Below, in pieces: positions 46,701 through 56,999 of a stretch of 64,000 nt of DNA. Every line of letters begins with the position of its first letter. The first letter of the stretch is position 1. This DNA is from Tupaia tana. Lineage: Eukaryota > Chordata > Mammalia > Scandentia > Tupaiidae. A model generated the notes under the pieces. That model was not told the DNA's origin. It made no database searches and saw only the letters and a program-made list of their open reading frames with translations. Location of the stretch: positions 1,260,829 through 1,324,828 of the forward strand of contig JAKSZU010000027.1 of the NCBI GenBank assembly GCA_026018925.1, read 5' to 3'. Position numbers and translations under genes: made by a program.

Positions 46701-49132
46701 ACGCCCTGCTCTTCCCTACCCCACGGCCCGCTGTCCACGCCCCGCTCTTCACTACCCCACGGCCCACTGTCCACGCCCCGCTCTTCGCTACCCCACGGCC
46801 CGCTGTCCACGCCCTGCTCTTCATAGCCCCACGGCCCGCTGTCCACGCCCTGCTCTTCATAGCCCCACGGCCCGCTGTCCACGCCCTGCTCTTCCCTACC
46901 CCATGGCCCGCTGTCCACGCCCTGCTCTTCCCTACCCCACGGCCCGCTGTCCACGCCCTGCTCTTCACTACCCCACGGCCCACTGTCCACGCCCTGCTCT
47001 TCATAGCCCCACGGCCCGCTGTCCACGCCCTGCTCTTCCCTACCCCACGGCCCACTGTCCACGCCCTGCTCTTCACTACCCCACGGCCCGCTGTCCACGC
47101 CCTGCTCTTCACAGCCCCACGGCCCGCTGTCCACGCCCTGCTCTTCCCTACCCCACGGCCCACTGTCCACGCCCTGCTCTTCACTACCCCACGGCCCGCT
47201 GTCCACGCCCTGCTCTTCCCTACCCCACGGCCCACTGTCCACGCCCTGCTCTTCACTACCCCACGGCCCGCTGTCCACGCCCCGCTCTTCACTACCCCAC
47301 GGCCCACTGTCCACGCCCCGCTCTTCGCTACCCCACGGCCCGCTGTCCACGCCCTGCTCTTCACTACCCCACGGCCCGCTGTCCACGCCCTGCTCTTCAC
47401 AGCCCCACGGCCCGCTGTCCACGCCCCGCTCTTCCCTACCCCACGGCCCACTGTCCACGCCCCGCTCTTCCCTACCCCACGGCCCGCTGTCCACGCCCTG
47501 CTCTTCACTACCCCACGGCCCACTGTCCACGCCCTGCTCTTCACTACCCCACGGCCCACTGTCCACGCCCTGCTCTTCCCTACCCCACGGCCCACTGTCC
47601 ACGCCCTGCTCTTCCCTACCCCACGGCCCACTGTCCACGCCCTGCTCTTCCCTACCCCACGGCCCGCTGTCCACGCCCTGCTCTTCACTACCCCACGGCC
47701 CGCTGTCCACGCCCTGCTCTTCACTACCCCACGGCCCACTGTCCACGCCCTGCTCTTCACTACCCCACGGCCCACTGTCCACGCCCTGCTCTTCCCTACC
47801 CCACGGCCCGCTGTCCACGCCCTGCTCTTCCCTACCCCACGGCCCGCTGTCCACGCCCTGCTCTTCACAGCCCCACGGCCCGCTGTCCACGCCCCGCTCT
47901 TCGCTACCCCACGGCCCGCTGTCCACGCCCTGCTCTTCACTACCCCACGGCCCGCTGTCCACGCCCTGCTCTTCCCTACCCCACGGCCCACTGTCCACGC
48001 CCTGCTCTTCACTACCCCACGGCCCGCTGTCCACGCCCTGCTCTTCACTACCCCACGGCCCGCTGTCCACACCCTGCTCTTCACTACCCCACGGCCCACT
48101 GTCCACGCCCTGCTCTTCGCTGCCCCACGGCCCACTGTCCACGCCCTGCTCTTCTCTACCCCACGGCCCGCTGTCCACGCCCTGCTCTTCCCTACCCCAC
48201 GGCCCACTGTCCACGCCCCGCTCTTCCCTACCCCACGGCCCACTGTCCACGCCCCGCTCTTCCCTACCCCACGGCCCGCTGTCCACGCCCTGCTCTTCAC
48301 TACCCCACGGCCCGCTGTCCACACCCTGCTCTTCACTACCCCACGGCCCACTGTCCACGCCCTGCTCTTCGCTGCCCCACGGCCCACTGTCCACGCCCTG
48401 CTCTTCTCTACCCCACGGCCCACTGTCCACGCCCTGCTCTTCGCTACCCCACGGCCCGCTGTCCACGCCCCGCTCTTCCCTACCCCACGGCCCACTGTCC
48501 ACGCCCTGCTCTTCACTACCCCACGGCCCGCTGTCCACGCCCTGCTCTTCATAGCCCCACGGCCCACTGTCCACGCCCTGCTCTTCACTACCCCACGGCC
48601 CGCTGTCCACGCCCTGCTCTTCATAGCCCCACGGCCCGCTGTCCACGCCCTGCTCTTCGCTGCCCCACGGCCCGCTGTCCACGCCCTGCTCTTCACAGCC
48701 CCACGGCCCGCTGTCCACGCCCTGCTCTTCACAGCCCCACGGCCCGCTGTCCACGCCCTGCTCTTCACTACCCCACGGCCCACTGTCCACGCCCTGCTCT
48801 TCACTACCCCACGGCCCACTGTCCACGCCCCGCTCTTCGCTACCCCACGGCCCGCTGTCCACGCCCTGCTCTTCACTACCCCACGGCCCGCTGTCCACGC
48901 CCTGCTCTTCCCTACCCCACGGCCCACTGTCCACGCCCTGCTCTTCGCTGCCCCACGGCCCGCTGTCCACGCCCTGCTCTTCGCTGCCCCACGGCCCGCT
49001 GTCCACGCCCTGCTCTTCACTGCCCCACGGCCCGCTGTCCACGCCCTGCTCTTCACTGCCCCACGGCCCGCTGTCCACGCCCTGCTCTTCCCTACCCCAC
49101 GGCCCACTGTCCACGCCCTGCTCTTTGCTCTT
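43721..49132. repeat. 36-bp GC-rich minisatellite, about 150 copies
   Basis: A single uninterrupted tandem array with a 36-bp period. One unit reads CCCCACGGCCCGCTGTCCAC followed by GCCCTGCTCTTCACTA. Variation is confined to a few sites: G/A in GGCCC(G/A)CTG, T/C/G in GCCC(T/C/G)GCTC, and the segment after CTCTTC (ACTA, CCTA, ACAG, ATAG, GCTA, GCTG, ACTG, TCTA). Each unit has two or three CpGs and one GCTCTTC heptamer. Because 36 is a multiple of three and the unit has no stop in several frames, very long open frames exist on both strands: a Pro/Ser/His/Leu-rich 12-residue repeat on +, and EEQGVDSGPWGS or KSRAWTAGRGVV on -. I see no exon structure, signal peptide or flanking domain, so I treat it as non-coding satellite DNA. 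Confidence 0.97.
43741..44300. repeat. 72-bp dimeric subdomain at left end of the 36-bp array
   Basis: In the first 15 or so units, one type (GCCCCGCTCTTCACTA) alternates with another (GCCC(T/G)GCTCTTCACAG), giving a 72-bp higher-order period. The alternation fades after about 44.3 kb, where variants mix irregularly. This marks local homogenisation within the array. Confidence 0.75.
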
Positions 49133-49691
49133 GAGCAGGGGTGTGTCTCGGGACACTCAACACAGGGCCCAGGGGGCCACGCCCATCATTTGAAGTTGGT
49201 CGTAAAGATGGGAACCCGTTTGCCATCCCAGACTGAGAATTCCAGGTTCCGAGTCTCTCATCGCTTGGGGGTTCCGTTTCCCTCACAGCTCATCAGTTGT
49301 TCCTGACAATGAGCGACTTAACAGACTTCCCGGGGGAACTCCTACCCCCAGTTTTTAGCATACACCAAGGAAAGGGTGTCTGAACATGAACCCGGATGAA
49401 ACAAAACCAGCAACGGTGAAGACAGAGGCTATGCCAGTGTTGATAAGTGACTTCTGTGCCATATTAAGTAGGAAATACAGCAAGTTTAGGGGAAAAAGGG
49501 CCTCAAGTCTAGTCTGGAATAGCATCCATACATCCCAAAACTGGAGAAAAGCATTCCCCGGGCTAAACAAGTGATTCTGTGTGGCCAGTTTGGAGGTGAA
49601 AGGCTTTCTGTGTGCTGTGGCGTAAACTTACAGCAATACAGTCCTTCTTCTCCAGGGACGAGAGCCCCAAGTACAAGGCCTCGCGTGTTTT

Positions 49692-49974
49692 TTTTTTTTT
49701 TTTTTAGAGGTTTTTTTTTTTTTTTTTTTTTTTGCTATAGGGCGCGTGCGCTCGCCAGACAGACAGAGAGAGACATAGAGACAGAAAGCGTGAAATCACC
49801 CCCCAGGGGGGATGGTCACGCCGCAATCCCTTCTCCTCCATTCTCCTCTCGGGATCTTGGGCACGCACGCACACGCGCCCGGCGTGAGTTGTAAGCCACC
49901 GGGTCCGAGACGCGAACCGCGGTCGACTACGTGGGAGTCCAGCGACATAGCCATTACGCTAACTGCTGGTTCCC
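49692..49974 (-). mobile_element. SINE-A, young copy with perfect 16-bp target duplication
   Basis: Read on the minus strand this is a full SINE. It has a tRNA-like head (GGGAACCAGCAGTTAGCG, B-box-like GGTTCGCGTCTC) and a body with GGGCGCGTGTGCGTGCGTGC and the CCATCCCCCCTGGGGGGTGA palindrome. A CT-rich tract with CTGTCTGGCGAGCGC follows, then CCCTATAGCAAA and a long poly(A) interrupted by CCTCT. AGGCCTCGCGTGTTTT flanks it on both sides (49,676-49,691 and 49,975-49,990) without mismatch. The perfect duplication and long homopolymer tail argue for a recent insertion. Confidence 0.93.
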
Positions 49975-50035
49975 AGGCCTCGCGTGTTTTATACTTGGTC
50001 TAATCCCTTAGCTCTTATAGATGCAGTGTTCGGTG

Positions 50036-50362
50036 TAGTCTGTCCTGTTGCTAGCAGAAAATGCCTGAAACTGGGCAATCTGTAAATGCAGAGGTTCATC
50101 AGCTCATGGTTTGGAGGCCCAGTCCAGGGGCCAGTTCTGGTGGGGGCTCCGGAGAGTGCAGCAGCATCACATGGCCGGGCGAGTTCGGGGTACTGTGGGT
50201 GCGTCCGCCAGTGCGTCCCTGTTCTGGTCTCACCCCTGCTCCAGTGGGAGTCCGTCATCGGGGCCCCCCCTCAGCACTTAATCTCCCCGAGGCCTTAGAC
50301 TTGTTCTTAATGCCTTCACAGTCAAGTCTCAACATGGATTTTGGGGGACAGAAAGCATAACA
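50036..50362 (-). mobile_element. MaLR-type LTR, antisense
   Basis: AGTCTGTCCTGTTGCTAGCA, GCCTGAAACTGGGCAATCTG, AGCTCATGGTTTGGAGGCC and CTCAACATGGATTTTGGGGG delimit an antisense MST-like LTR. It starts 46 bp from the young SINE-A duplication. Confidence 0.78.
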
Positions 50363-50413
50363 TACAGTGCTGTGTAGTTGGGTTAGCATTAACTTTTCTA
50401 TCTTTATTTTTAA

Positions 50414-50567
50414 CATTATTTATTATGGTTATTATTATGTTTTTAAAAATTTGAGAGAGAGAGAAAGAGAGAGAAAGCAAGAAGGCAAGCTGCCACTTCT
50501 GGGACTTGAACTGTGGTCAGCCATATGGGAGTTCAATGCCTTAACCACCACGCCACCTACTGGCCCC
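50414..50567 (-). mobile_element. SINE-B, antisense
   Basis: TTATT-rich tail, AAAAATTTGAGAGAGAGAGA, GGGACTTGAACTGTGGTCAG and a head ending GCCACCTACTGGCCCC. Confidence 0.88.
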
Positions 50568-50604
50568 TGGTCAGCATTTATTTTATGGTATTAGCTTTTA
50601 CTTG

Positions 50605-50715
50605 TTCTCAGGCTTTATTCAGGTAATAGAATCTCCTAGGGAGATTGTAAAAATGCAGCTTCTTGGGTCCCATCTCCAGAGAGTCTAGGAATATGACTTT
50701 TCATCACACTTCTGA
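50605..50715. mobile_element. MER5-like hAT element fragment
   Basis: TAATAGAATCTCCTAGGGAG, TTGTAAAAATGCAGCTTCTT and GGGTCCCATCTCCAGAGAGT match the MER5 half. Confidence 0.65.
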
Positions 50716-50746
50716 TATTCCTTAAGAAATGTTTGTTTTTAAATCT

Positions 50747-50749
50747 TTT

Positions 50750-50805
<56 letters not shown>

Positions 50806-50856
50806 TTTCTTTTTCTTTTTCTTTTTCTTTTTCTTTTTCTTTTTCTTTTTCTTTTC
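50747..50856. repeat. Compound microsatellite (TTTC)n then (TTTTTC)n
   Basis: About 15 TTTC units are followed by about eight TTTTTC units without interruption. It sits directly before the SINE-A 3' fragment and probably grew from an inserted A-rich tail. Confidence 0.95.
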
Positions 50857-50990
50857 TTCCACAGTATGTGTGTGCATGCTCTCTCTCCAGGAGCACACAT
50901 GGGGCCATCCCTCCTGTGGGTGCTTCCTCATTTTCCCCCTCTGTCTTTTTCTCTCTCAGGAGAGTGCATGTGCCCTATGGCAAATTTAAA
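50857..50990 (+). mobile_element. SINE-A 3' part, preceded by (TTTC)n
   Basis: TGGGTGCTTCCTCATTTTCC, CCCTCTGTCTTTTTCTCTCT and GAGTGCATGTGCCCTATGGC match the sense 3' half of family A. The 5' half is absent and a long TTTC tract precedes it. Confidence 0.65.
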
Positions 50991-51254
50991 AAAATCATAT
51001 CCTTTGATAATGTTGTGCTTTTGGTATCTACTGATAGAAATATGTAATAATGAGAAGATGCTAGGAGTCAGTAACACTTTTGAATGCACCTATTTCAGTA
51101 GCATCTGCAGACATTTGAGTCCTAGTGCGCTGACATGTGAAATGTATCGTCTACCCAATTTACGTATAACGGACGGGGACCTCGTGAGAGGGTTTCTAGA
51201 GCTAACCTGTGTGTCTCCATTCTACTCTAAGCGGTTCTTGACATGGAAACTTGA

Positions 51255-51400
51255 ACAGTTTGAAATAGGGAAAAGTCCAGAAGACATGGGTTTGAATTCC
51301 ACAAATGTGTATATTTACTTCATAATCCTCAGTTTCTCTTTTATAAGATGATGATGGATAATATATTCCTCATGGATTTGATGTAAAGGTTACATGGTGT
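51255..51400 (-). mobile_element. MIR SINE, antisense
   Basis: AGACATGGGTTTGAATTCCA, CCTCAGTTTCTCTTTTATAA and GATGATGGATAATATATTCC correspond to the antisense MIR. Confidence 0.8.
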
Positions 51401-51466
51401 CACATCTGCACGTCAGTGACTCAAGCAGCAATGCTAGTTTTCCTTCTTCCTTTGAAACAATCTGTG

Positions 51467-51715
51467 GGGCCAGTCAGTGGTGTGGTGGTTAAGCAGTGGG
51501 TCCCACATGGCCAATGATGGAGTTCAAGTCCTGGACTCAGCAGCTTGAAAAACATGCTCGGCATGTGAGTACCCAAACCCCAGAGGGAGGGAGGGGTTGA
51601 GGAGACCGGGCTGCACCGTGGTCATTCCTGTGGTGGTTACTGTCTCCCTTCCCCCCTCTCTCTGTCTCTTTGTCTCTCTCTAATGAGCACATATGCCCTC
51701 TAGCAAATGGAAAAG
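51467..51715 (+). mobile_element. SINE-A, sense, older subfamily
   Basis: GTGGGGCCAGTCAGTGGTGT, GTTAAGCAGTGGGTCCCACA, a CTCTCTCTGTCTCTTTGTCT tract and CATATGCCCTCTAGCAAATG. The head resembles family B while the 3' part is family A. Confidence 0.82.
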
Positions 51716-51751
51716 AAATAATTTATGAAGTGACTTTTTAAAACTATAGCG

Positions 51752-51905
51752 ATGGGGTTGGCAGGTGGCATGGTGGTTAAGGGGGCTGGACTCCCACATG
51801 GCCAACCACGGCTGGAGTCCCAGACCTGGCAGCTTGCTTTCTCACCCCACCCACCTCGCTCTGTCCCTCTCTGGTCAAATTAAAAAAAAAAAAGTTAAAT
51901 AAAAT
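51752..51905 (+). mobile_element. SINE-B, sense
   Basis: GGGGTTGGCAGGTGGCATGG, TGGTTAAGGGGGCTGGACTC, ACCTGGCAGCTTGCTTTCTC and CCTCTCTGGTCAAATTAAAA followed by poly(A). It is the cleanest family B copy in the window. Confidence 0.92.
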
Positions 51906-53416
51906 AATCCTTTTAAATAACAAAAACAAAAACTATAGCCCTGAGAGAATCAGAAGCCTTTGGTCTGCTTCGGTGTGGCTGTGTTAGAGGCTCTCTTCCT
52001 CCACGTGAGCTGCTTTGGGGCCTTGCCCTGGGAGGACACACCGATACTCTTGTGCTTCTTTTGTGACCAAGGGGCTGCAAACCACAGTAACCCTGGGACA
52101 GTGAAGTACAGGACTGGAGTGGGCTCTTGCACGTTATCGGGACCTGACACTATTGTTCTTCATCAAAAGGACTCTCAGCACAGGAGGACGGGTAAAGAAT
52201 AAACAACCAGCCCGTCCCCTTCACTCGGAGAGGAGCACAGGCGTGTCACCCGTAATTAGTGCGTTTTGTTCTTAGTGTTCCCAAGTCAAGCCTGCAGATG
52301 GAGCCAAGGTTGTTAACCCAGGAACATCCCTTCTTGTCTCTCGTCAGGAGAGAGCAGGAGGAAGACTGTTTCTGCCTTTTTCTGCAACTGTTCTACAGTT
52401 TGACACTGAAAATACTCAGGCTCGAGGTTTAATTTGAGTATCTATGGTATAAAATTACCAGTGTTCACATCCCCTAGCATTTTCTTGACAAATTAATTGC
52501 CAATACAATTTTCAGCTGTGGGTGTGTGTGGAGTGTGGTGGGGTTGAGAGTTCAGCTTATGGGAGGTAATTACAGGTGCCCTAGGCCAGGAAAGAGCAGA
52601 GATGATGCTAAAGGAGCCAGTGTTTGCGGGAAGCAGCACCTGCTCCTTCGCCTGCTCCATGAACCCCTGGATCTAGGAGACATACATATAATTTGGAAGA
52701 TTTAGGGTCTACCTTAGATACGTGTAATTAATCTCTTAATCATCGTGTGAGCTGTGGCTACTTTGAGCTCTCTGAAACCACACTGTGTGTCACCGTCACT
52801 TGGTTCTTAGACCTCTGCTTCATTTATTCAGTATTTCACAGTCTTAAAAAAAAACACACAAGGATAAAGAAGCAAGCCCCCAAACCTTCAGGCAAAGGGT
52901 AAATAAGACTAAAAAGAGATTCTTCTTTTTGGCTAGGTCTGAGGCCAGGGCACTTTTGTTGATATATCTCAAAGTAACTGGTCTCTGAGAAACGTGGAAA
53001 AATATTCTGTTGGGAGGAAGCATCTGACCTTTAAAGAAATAGTCTCTGCTTTTTTCTAAGTCTTCACTGAAAAAAATGTTTCCGCAAAATATATGCATCT
53101 AGGCAAGATTCATAATTTCCTCTTGCAGCCTGAACTTCTGGCATTGGTTGTAATCCTCTAGCATCTGAGAATTTGCTGTTGGCGTTGTTTTAATTTTTAT
53201 TGCACTTAATTATAAAACAATAACAATGACAAAAATCAAGCAGACAAGCCTATAAAAATACCAAGATGAGGTGAGGGAGAAGTAAGGGATTAGAGGGTGA
53301 AGACCTGATCAGGTATTTGCCCTTAAATATACTCCTTAAAACTTTTACATTTAAAAAATGTTAGCACTTTTAAAGAAATTTTCTTTATAGAAAGTATATT
53401 TAGAAATAAAGGGTTA
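51906..53416. other. Unique sequence, no gene recognised
   Basis: Between SINE-B and SINE-A copies. Nothing annotatable was found. Confidence 0.5.
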
Positions 53417-53597
53417 GGGACCAGTAGTTGGCTTAATGGCTACGTCGCTGGACTCCCATGTAGTTGACTACAGTTCGAGTCCCAAACCCGTGGCTTAAAC
53501 TCACGCCGGGCATGTGTGCGTGTGTGTGTGTGCCCAGGATCCTGAGAGGAGAATGGAGGAGAAGGGATTGTGGCATAGCCATCCCCCGGGGGTGATT

Positions 53598-53642
<45 letters not shown>

Positions 53643-53710
53643 TTCTAGCGAGCACGCACGCCCTATAGCAAAATCCTCTCAAAAAAAAAGAAAGAAAGAA
53701 AGAAAAAAAG
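53417..53710 (+). mobile_element. SINE-A, sense, with (TC)n expansion and target duplication
   Basis: It begins GGGACCAGTAGTTGGCTTAA and ends CCCTATAGCAAAATCCTCTC, then an (AAAG)-like tail. The CT-rich body has expanded to a pure (TC)n at about 53,599-53,638. AAAGGGTTA occurs at 53,408-53,416 and 53,711-53,719. Confidence 0.9.
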
Positions 53711-54104
53711 AAAGGGTTAAACATTATTATGTGATTAAAATAAAGCAACCCAGACAAGTTCATATACTTGATTCCATTAAGTTTTGTTCTCAAGTTTTCC
53801 TTGTGATGTCAGTAGCTTTTAAAAATATTAAAGATCCAGTGAGGATGAGATAATATTTCTGGCACTCTAGTCCCTGGAATAAAAGGATTGGAGAGAGGGA
53901 TTGAAGCTGTTTGTTGGCCAAGGTTAATGTACAAGGGTTTCATCCTATCTCCTCTATGAATTTGAATCGTATCGCCCAATATCTGAGTTACAAAGTTCCC
54001 GCCATGCTTTCTGAGAGACAAGTCTTCTCTCTCAGAACTCTCACCAGAGGGATGAATCATAGTTGGGAGATGCCAGAGTTGAGAGGGACTATCTGCTCCA
54101 ACTC

Positions 54105-54220
54105 TTTCATGTAACAGATGAGTTGAGTACAGACCATAGATGGACAGAGAGTACTAAAATTGTTCAAAATAGTAGTAAAACTAGGGCTGGAACCTAGGTC
54201 TGGCTGTCTTTAAAGAAGCA
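54105..54220 (+). mobile_element. MIR SINE, 3' half
   Basis: ATAGTAGTAAAACTAGGGCT and GGAACCTAGGTCTGGCTGTC match the MIR 3' end. It lies just before the split MIR. Confidence 0.6.
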
Positions 54221-54384
54221 ATAAGCAAATATTATAGGAGAAGTAATTTACTTTACATGAATGTGGGATGTGAGTTTCTAATTTGGGAATCAGTTTTGCT
54301 TTACACAATTCACAGATTTATAATGCTGTTTGATGCAAATGCCAAGATGTTGACAGTCAAGTGGATCTGGGAAAGGAGAGAAAG

Positions 54385-54485
54385 GAGAATGAGCATTTAT
54401 TGAACACCTACTATTGCAAAGAACTACACTTTCCTATTCCATGTAATTTCATGTATCCCTAATGAAGTGGGTATTATTCCTAATT
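54385..54485 (+). mobile_element. MIR SINE, left half
   Basis: GAGCATTTATTGAACACCTA matches the MIR core, continuing to GAAGTGGGTATTATTCCTAA, where an L1 interrupts it. The matching right half resumes at about 56,235. Confidence 0.8.
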
Positions 54486-55795
54486 TTATTATTTATTTAT
54501 TTTTACCTTCAATCACTGTGTATCATTACAGCATATCAAATGAATTTCTCCATCATGAGTACACTGTATACTGGTTTAGTCAAAGATACTATCATACACA
54601 TTATCAACAAATAACTTTCTGTTTTTGTGTCCCTAAGATGTTTTGCTTCTTTCTTTTTCCCCTTGATTCCCTCACTTTCACCCTCTTCCATTTCTCACCC
54701 TCGTCCCCCACTGTCTCCAGTATCACCATTGCTTGCCACGCTTTTCTACCTTCCAGTCTTTCAGTTTCTGCCATAGAGTGCTGACATTTGGTATATATTG
54801 AGTGGGGACATACAATGCTTCTCTTTCATAGTCTGGCTTGCTTTGCTTAGCAATAAATCTTCCATATTTGTCCATTCTCTATCAAATGCTGAGGTCGCAT
54901 TGTTTTTATGGCTGAGTAGTATTCTGTAGTGTATATGTGCCACACTTTTTCAATCCACTCATCTGTTCATGGACATTTGGGTCAGTTCCATGTCTTAGCA
55001 ATTGTGAATAATGCTGAAATAACCATGGATATGCAAGTGTTTTTCTAACTGAGTGTATTCCTATCATTTGGGTAATACCCAGGGGTGGAATTGCTGGATC
55101 ATATGGTAGCTCTATTTATTGGCCTTTGAGAAACTCCACATTATTCTCTACAGTTGTTGGACTAATTAACTGTCCCACCAACAGTGTAGGAGAGTTCCCT
55201 TTTTTCACAGCCTTGCCAATATTTATCATTTTTTAAAATGTTTTTAATCTTAGCCATTCTGACTGGGGTTAGGTGGTATCTCATTGTGGTTTAGAATTGT
55301 ATCTCCCTTATGACAAGTGATGTTGCACAATTTTTTTTCATGTTTTTTGACCATTCATCTGTCTCTTTAGGGAAATGTCAGTTCAAATCCTTTGCCCAAT
55401 TTTAATTGGATTGATTTTTTTTTTGGGGGGGATGGTAAGATGTTTGAGTTCCCTGTATATTCTGATTATCAGTCCCTTATCTGAGGCATAGTTTGCAAAT
55501 ACATTCTCCTATTCTGAAGATTGCTGATTCACTATAATTATCGTTTTTTTTTCTGCCATGCAGAAGCTTTTTAATCTGATGTAATCCCACTTGTCTTTTA
55601 TTGGAATTTTTACCCTTGCTTTGAGGGTCTTGCTTAAGAAGTCTTTGCCTACTCTGATGTCTCCAAAAGTTTCCCCTGTGTTTTTCCATCAGTAGTTTTA
55701 TAGTTTGAGGTCTTAGGTTTAGATCTGTGATCTATTTTGAGTTAATTTTTTGTTAATCATGAGAGATAGGGGTCCAGTTTCATCTTTCTGCAGGT
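54486..55795 (-). mobile_element. L1 3' portion (ORF2 C-terminus and 3' UTR), antisense
   Basis: On the minus strand this is the 3' half of a LINE-1: the end of ORF2, then a 3' UTR ending in a T-rich tract at about 54,486-54,500 (the poly(A) on the minus strand). Characteristic L1 antisense stretches include the segments around 55,690-55,790 (ATAGGGGTCCAGTTTCATCT) and 54,990-55,060 (AATAATGCTGAAATAACCATG). Multiple stops make it inactive. It joins an inverted ORF2 piece at about 55,796, the signature of 5' inversion during insertion, and it splits a MIR. Confidence 0.85.
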
Positions 55796-56232
55796 AGAAA
55801 CCGAGTTTTTACATCATACTGAATAAGGAGAAGCTGAAAGTTTTTCCACTTAAATCTAGAGCAAGACAAGGCTGTCCACTTGGTCCACTCCTTTTCAATA
55901 TAGTACTGAAAGTCTTAGCCAGTGTGATCACATGAGAGAATAAAATAAAAGACATTCAAATAGGGAAAGAAAAGATGACATTATCTCTATTTGCTGATGA
56001 CATTATTGTATACACAGAAGATACAAGAGTATCCATGAAAAGACTCCTAGAAGTAATAAGTGAATACAGTAAAGTAGCAGGATACAAAACCAACGTACAA
56101 AGCTATGGAATTGCAATATGTCAACAACAAGCAGACTGAGGTAGAGCTGAAGAATATAATCCCATTTACAATATTCATAAACAGTATAAGATTGTGAGGA
56201 ATAAATCTAACTAAAGAAGTCAAAGATCTCTC
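55796..56232 (+). mobile_element. Inverted 5' segment of the same L1: ORF2 reverse transcriptase piece
   Basis: Sense-strand translation gives the palm region of L1 reverse transcriptase. A conserved [20 protein letters not shown] stretch is followed by the catalytic motif FADD at 55,990-56,001. An in-frame TGA at about 55,933 and further stops downstream show that it is dead. Its orientation is opposite to the adjoining 3' half, as expected from twin priming. Confidence 0.85.
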
Positions 56233-56234
56233 TG

Positions 56235-56345
56235 TTATTTCTATTTTTAAAGAAAAAAATCAGGCTCAAAGAAACTGAGTAATTTGTCAAAGATCTTACA
56301 TATATTAGTGTAGGACCTGAACCCATAAATACATAATTCAAAGGG
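56235..56345 (+). mobile_element. MIR SINE, right half
   Basis: The sequence resumes the MIR with a diverged TTTTA-AGA segment, then CAGGCTCAAAGAAACTGAGT, AATTTGTCAAAGATCTTACA and a GACCTGAACCCA motif. Together with 54,385-54,485 it reconstitutes one element. Confidence 0.75.
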
Positions 56346-56834
56346 ATGTTTAATGATATACAGTGATTGAATGTAAACAAATAATAAATGATAGTTTTTG
56401 AAAAGAAAAAAAACTAATTTATTGTTTCACTCATTTGCAGTGAATATTTTATCAAATTCAAAATAGAATATATGTAACAAAACAAAACAAAGCCCATATC
56501 ATTTCATTCACTTTTCATTACTTGTCTCACTCTGTTTTAGCATCAGTTTTGTTACTTAAAAAAAAAAACACCTGGCAAACCACGAAGTAGTGTCTAGATG
56601 ACCACCCTTGTCATCTAACACAGACGTTCTTAGCGCCTGGACGAGCACTTAGCGCGTGCTGGGTGTGGGGGTAGGAAGCGGGAAGCAAGCGCTGCCTCTG
56701 GGAAGGGTCCCGTAGATGTAAAGGCATCGGGTCAGTGTGTCCCTACCACAACCGGCAGCCCTTCCGTCCTCCTGTGGTGTACAGGCGTTAGACCTTTGCC
56801 ACTCAAAGAGGGCCCCTGTCACGGGCCAGCCGCA

Positions 56835-56965
56835 TCAAGATCACCTGGTAGCTCGTCAGAAATAGAAACGCACAGGCCACACTAGACCCACGGAGTCAGA
56901 CTCTGCATTTCAGTAAGATCCCTGCAGGACTCTTGTTCACACTGAGATTTGAGCACCGCCCACAG
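56835..56965. mobile_element. MER5-like hAT element
   Basis: CATCAAGATCACCTGGTAGC, GACCCACGGAGTCAGACTCT, GCATTTCAGTAAGATCCCTG and a GATTTGAGCACCGCC end follow MER5 order. Confidence 0.72.
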
Positions 56966-56999
56966 CCTCCCTGACCTCGGAGTTCTGCCCCAAACTCCT

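Noticed and set aside
43721-49132. CRISPR-like array
   Set aside because: There are no unique spacers between repeats. It is a head-to-tail minisatellite in a mammalian genome.
43615-49156. Open frames of more than 1,800 codons on both strands as giant repetitive proteins
   Set aside because: They follow from a 36-bp stop-free unit. Both strands are open, a one-base phase break changes the peptide type, and there is no flanking domain, signal peptide or exon signal.
55796-56232. Functional reverse transcriptase
   Set aside because: The FADD-containing piece has in-frame stops, covers only part of the domain and is inverted relative to the rest of the L1.
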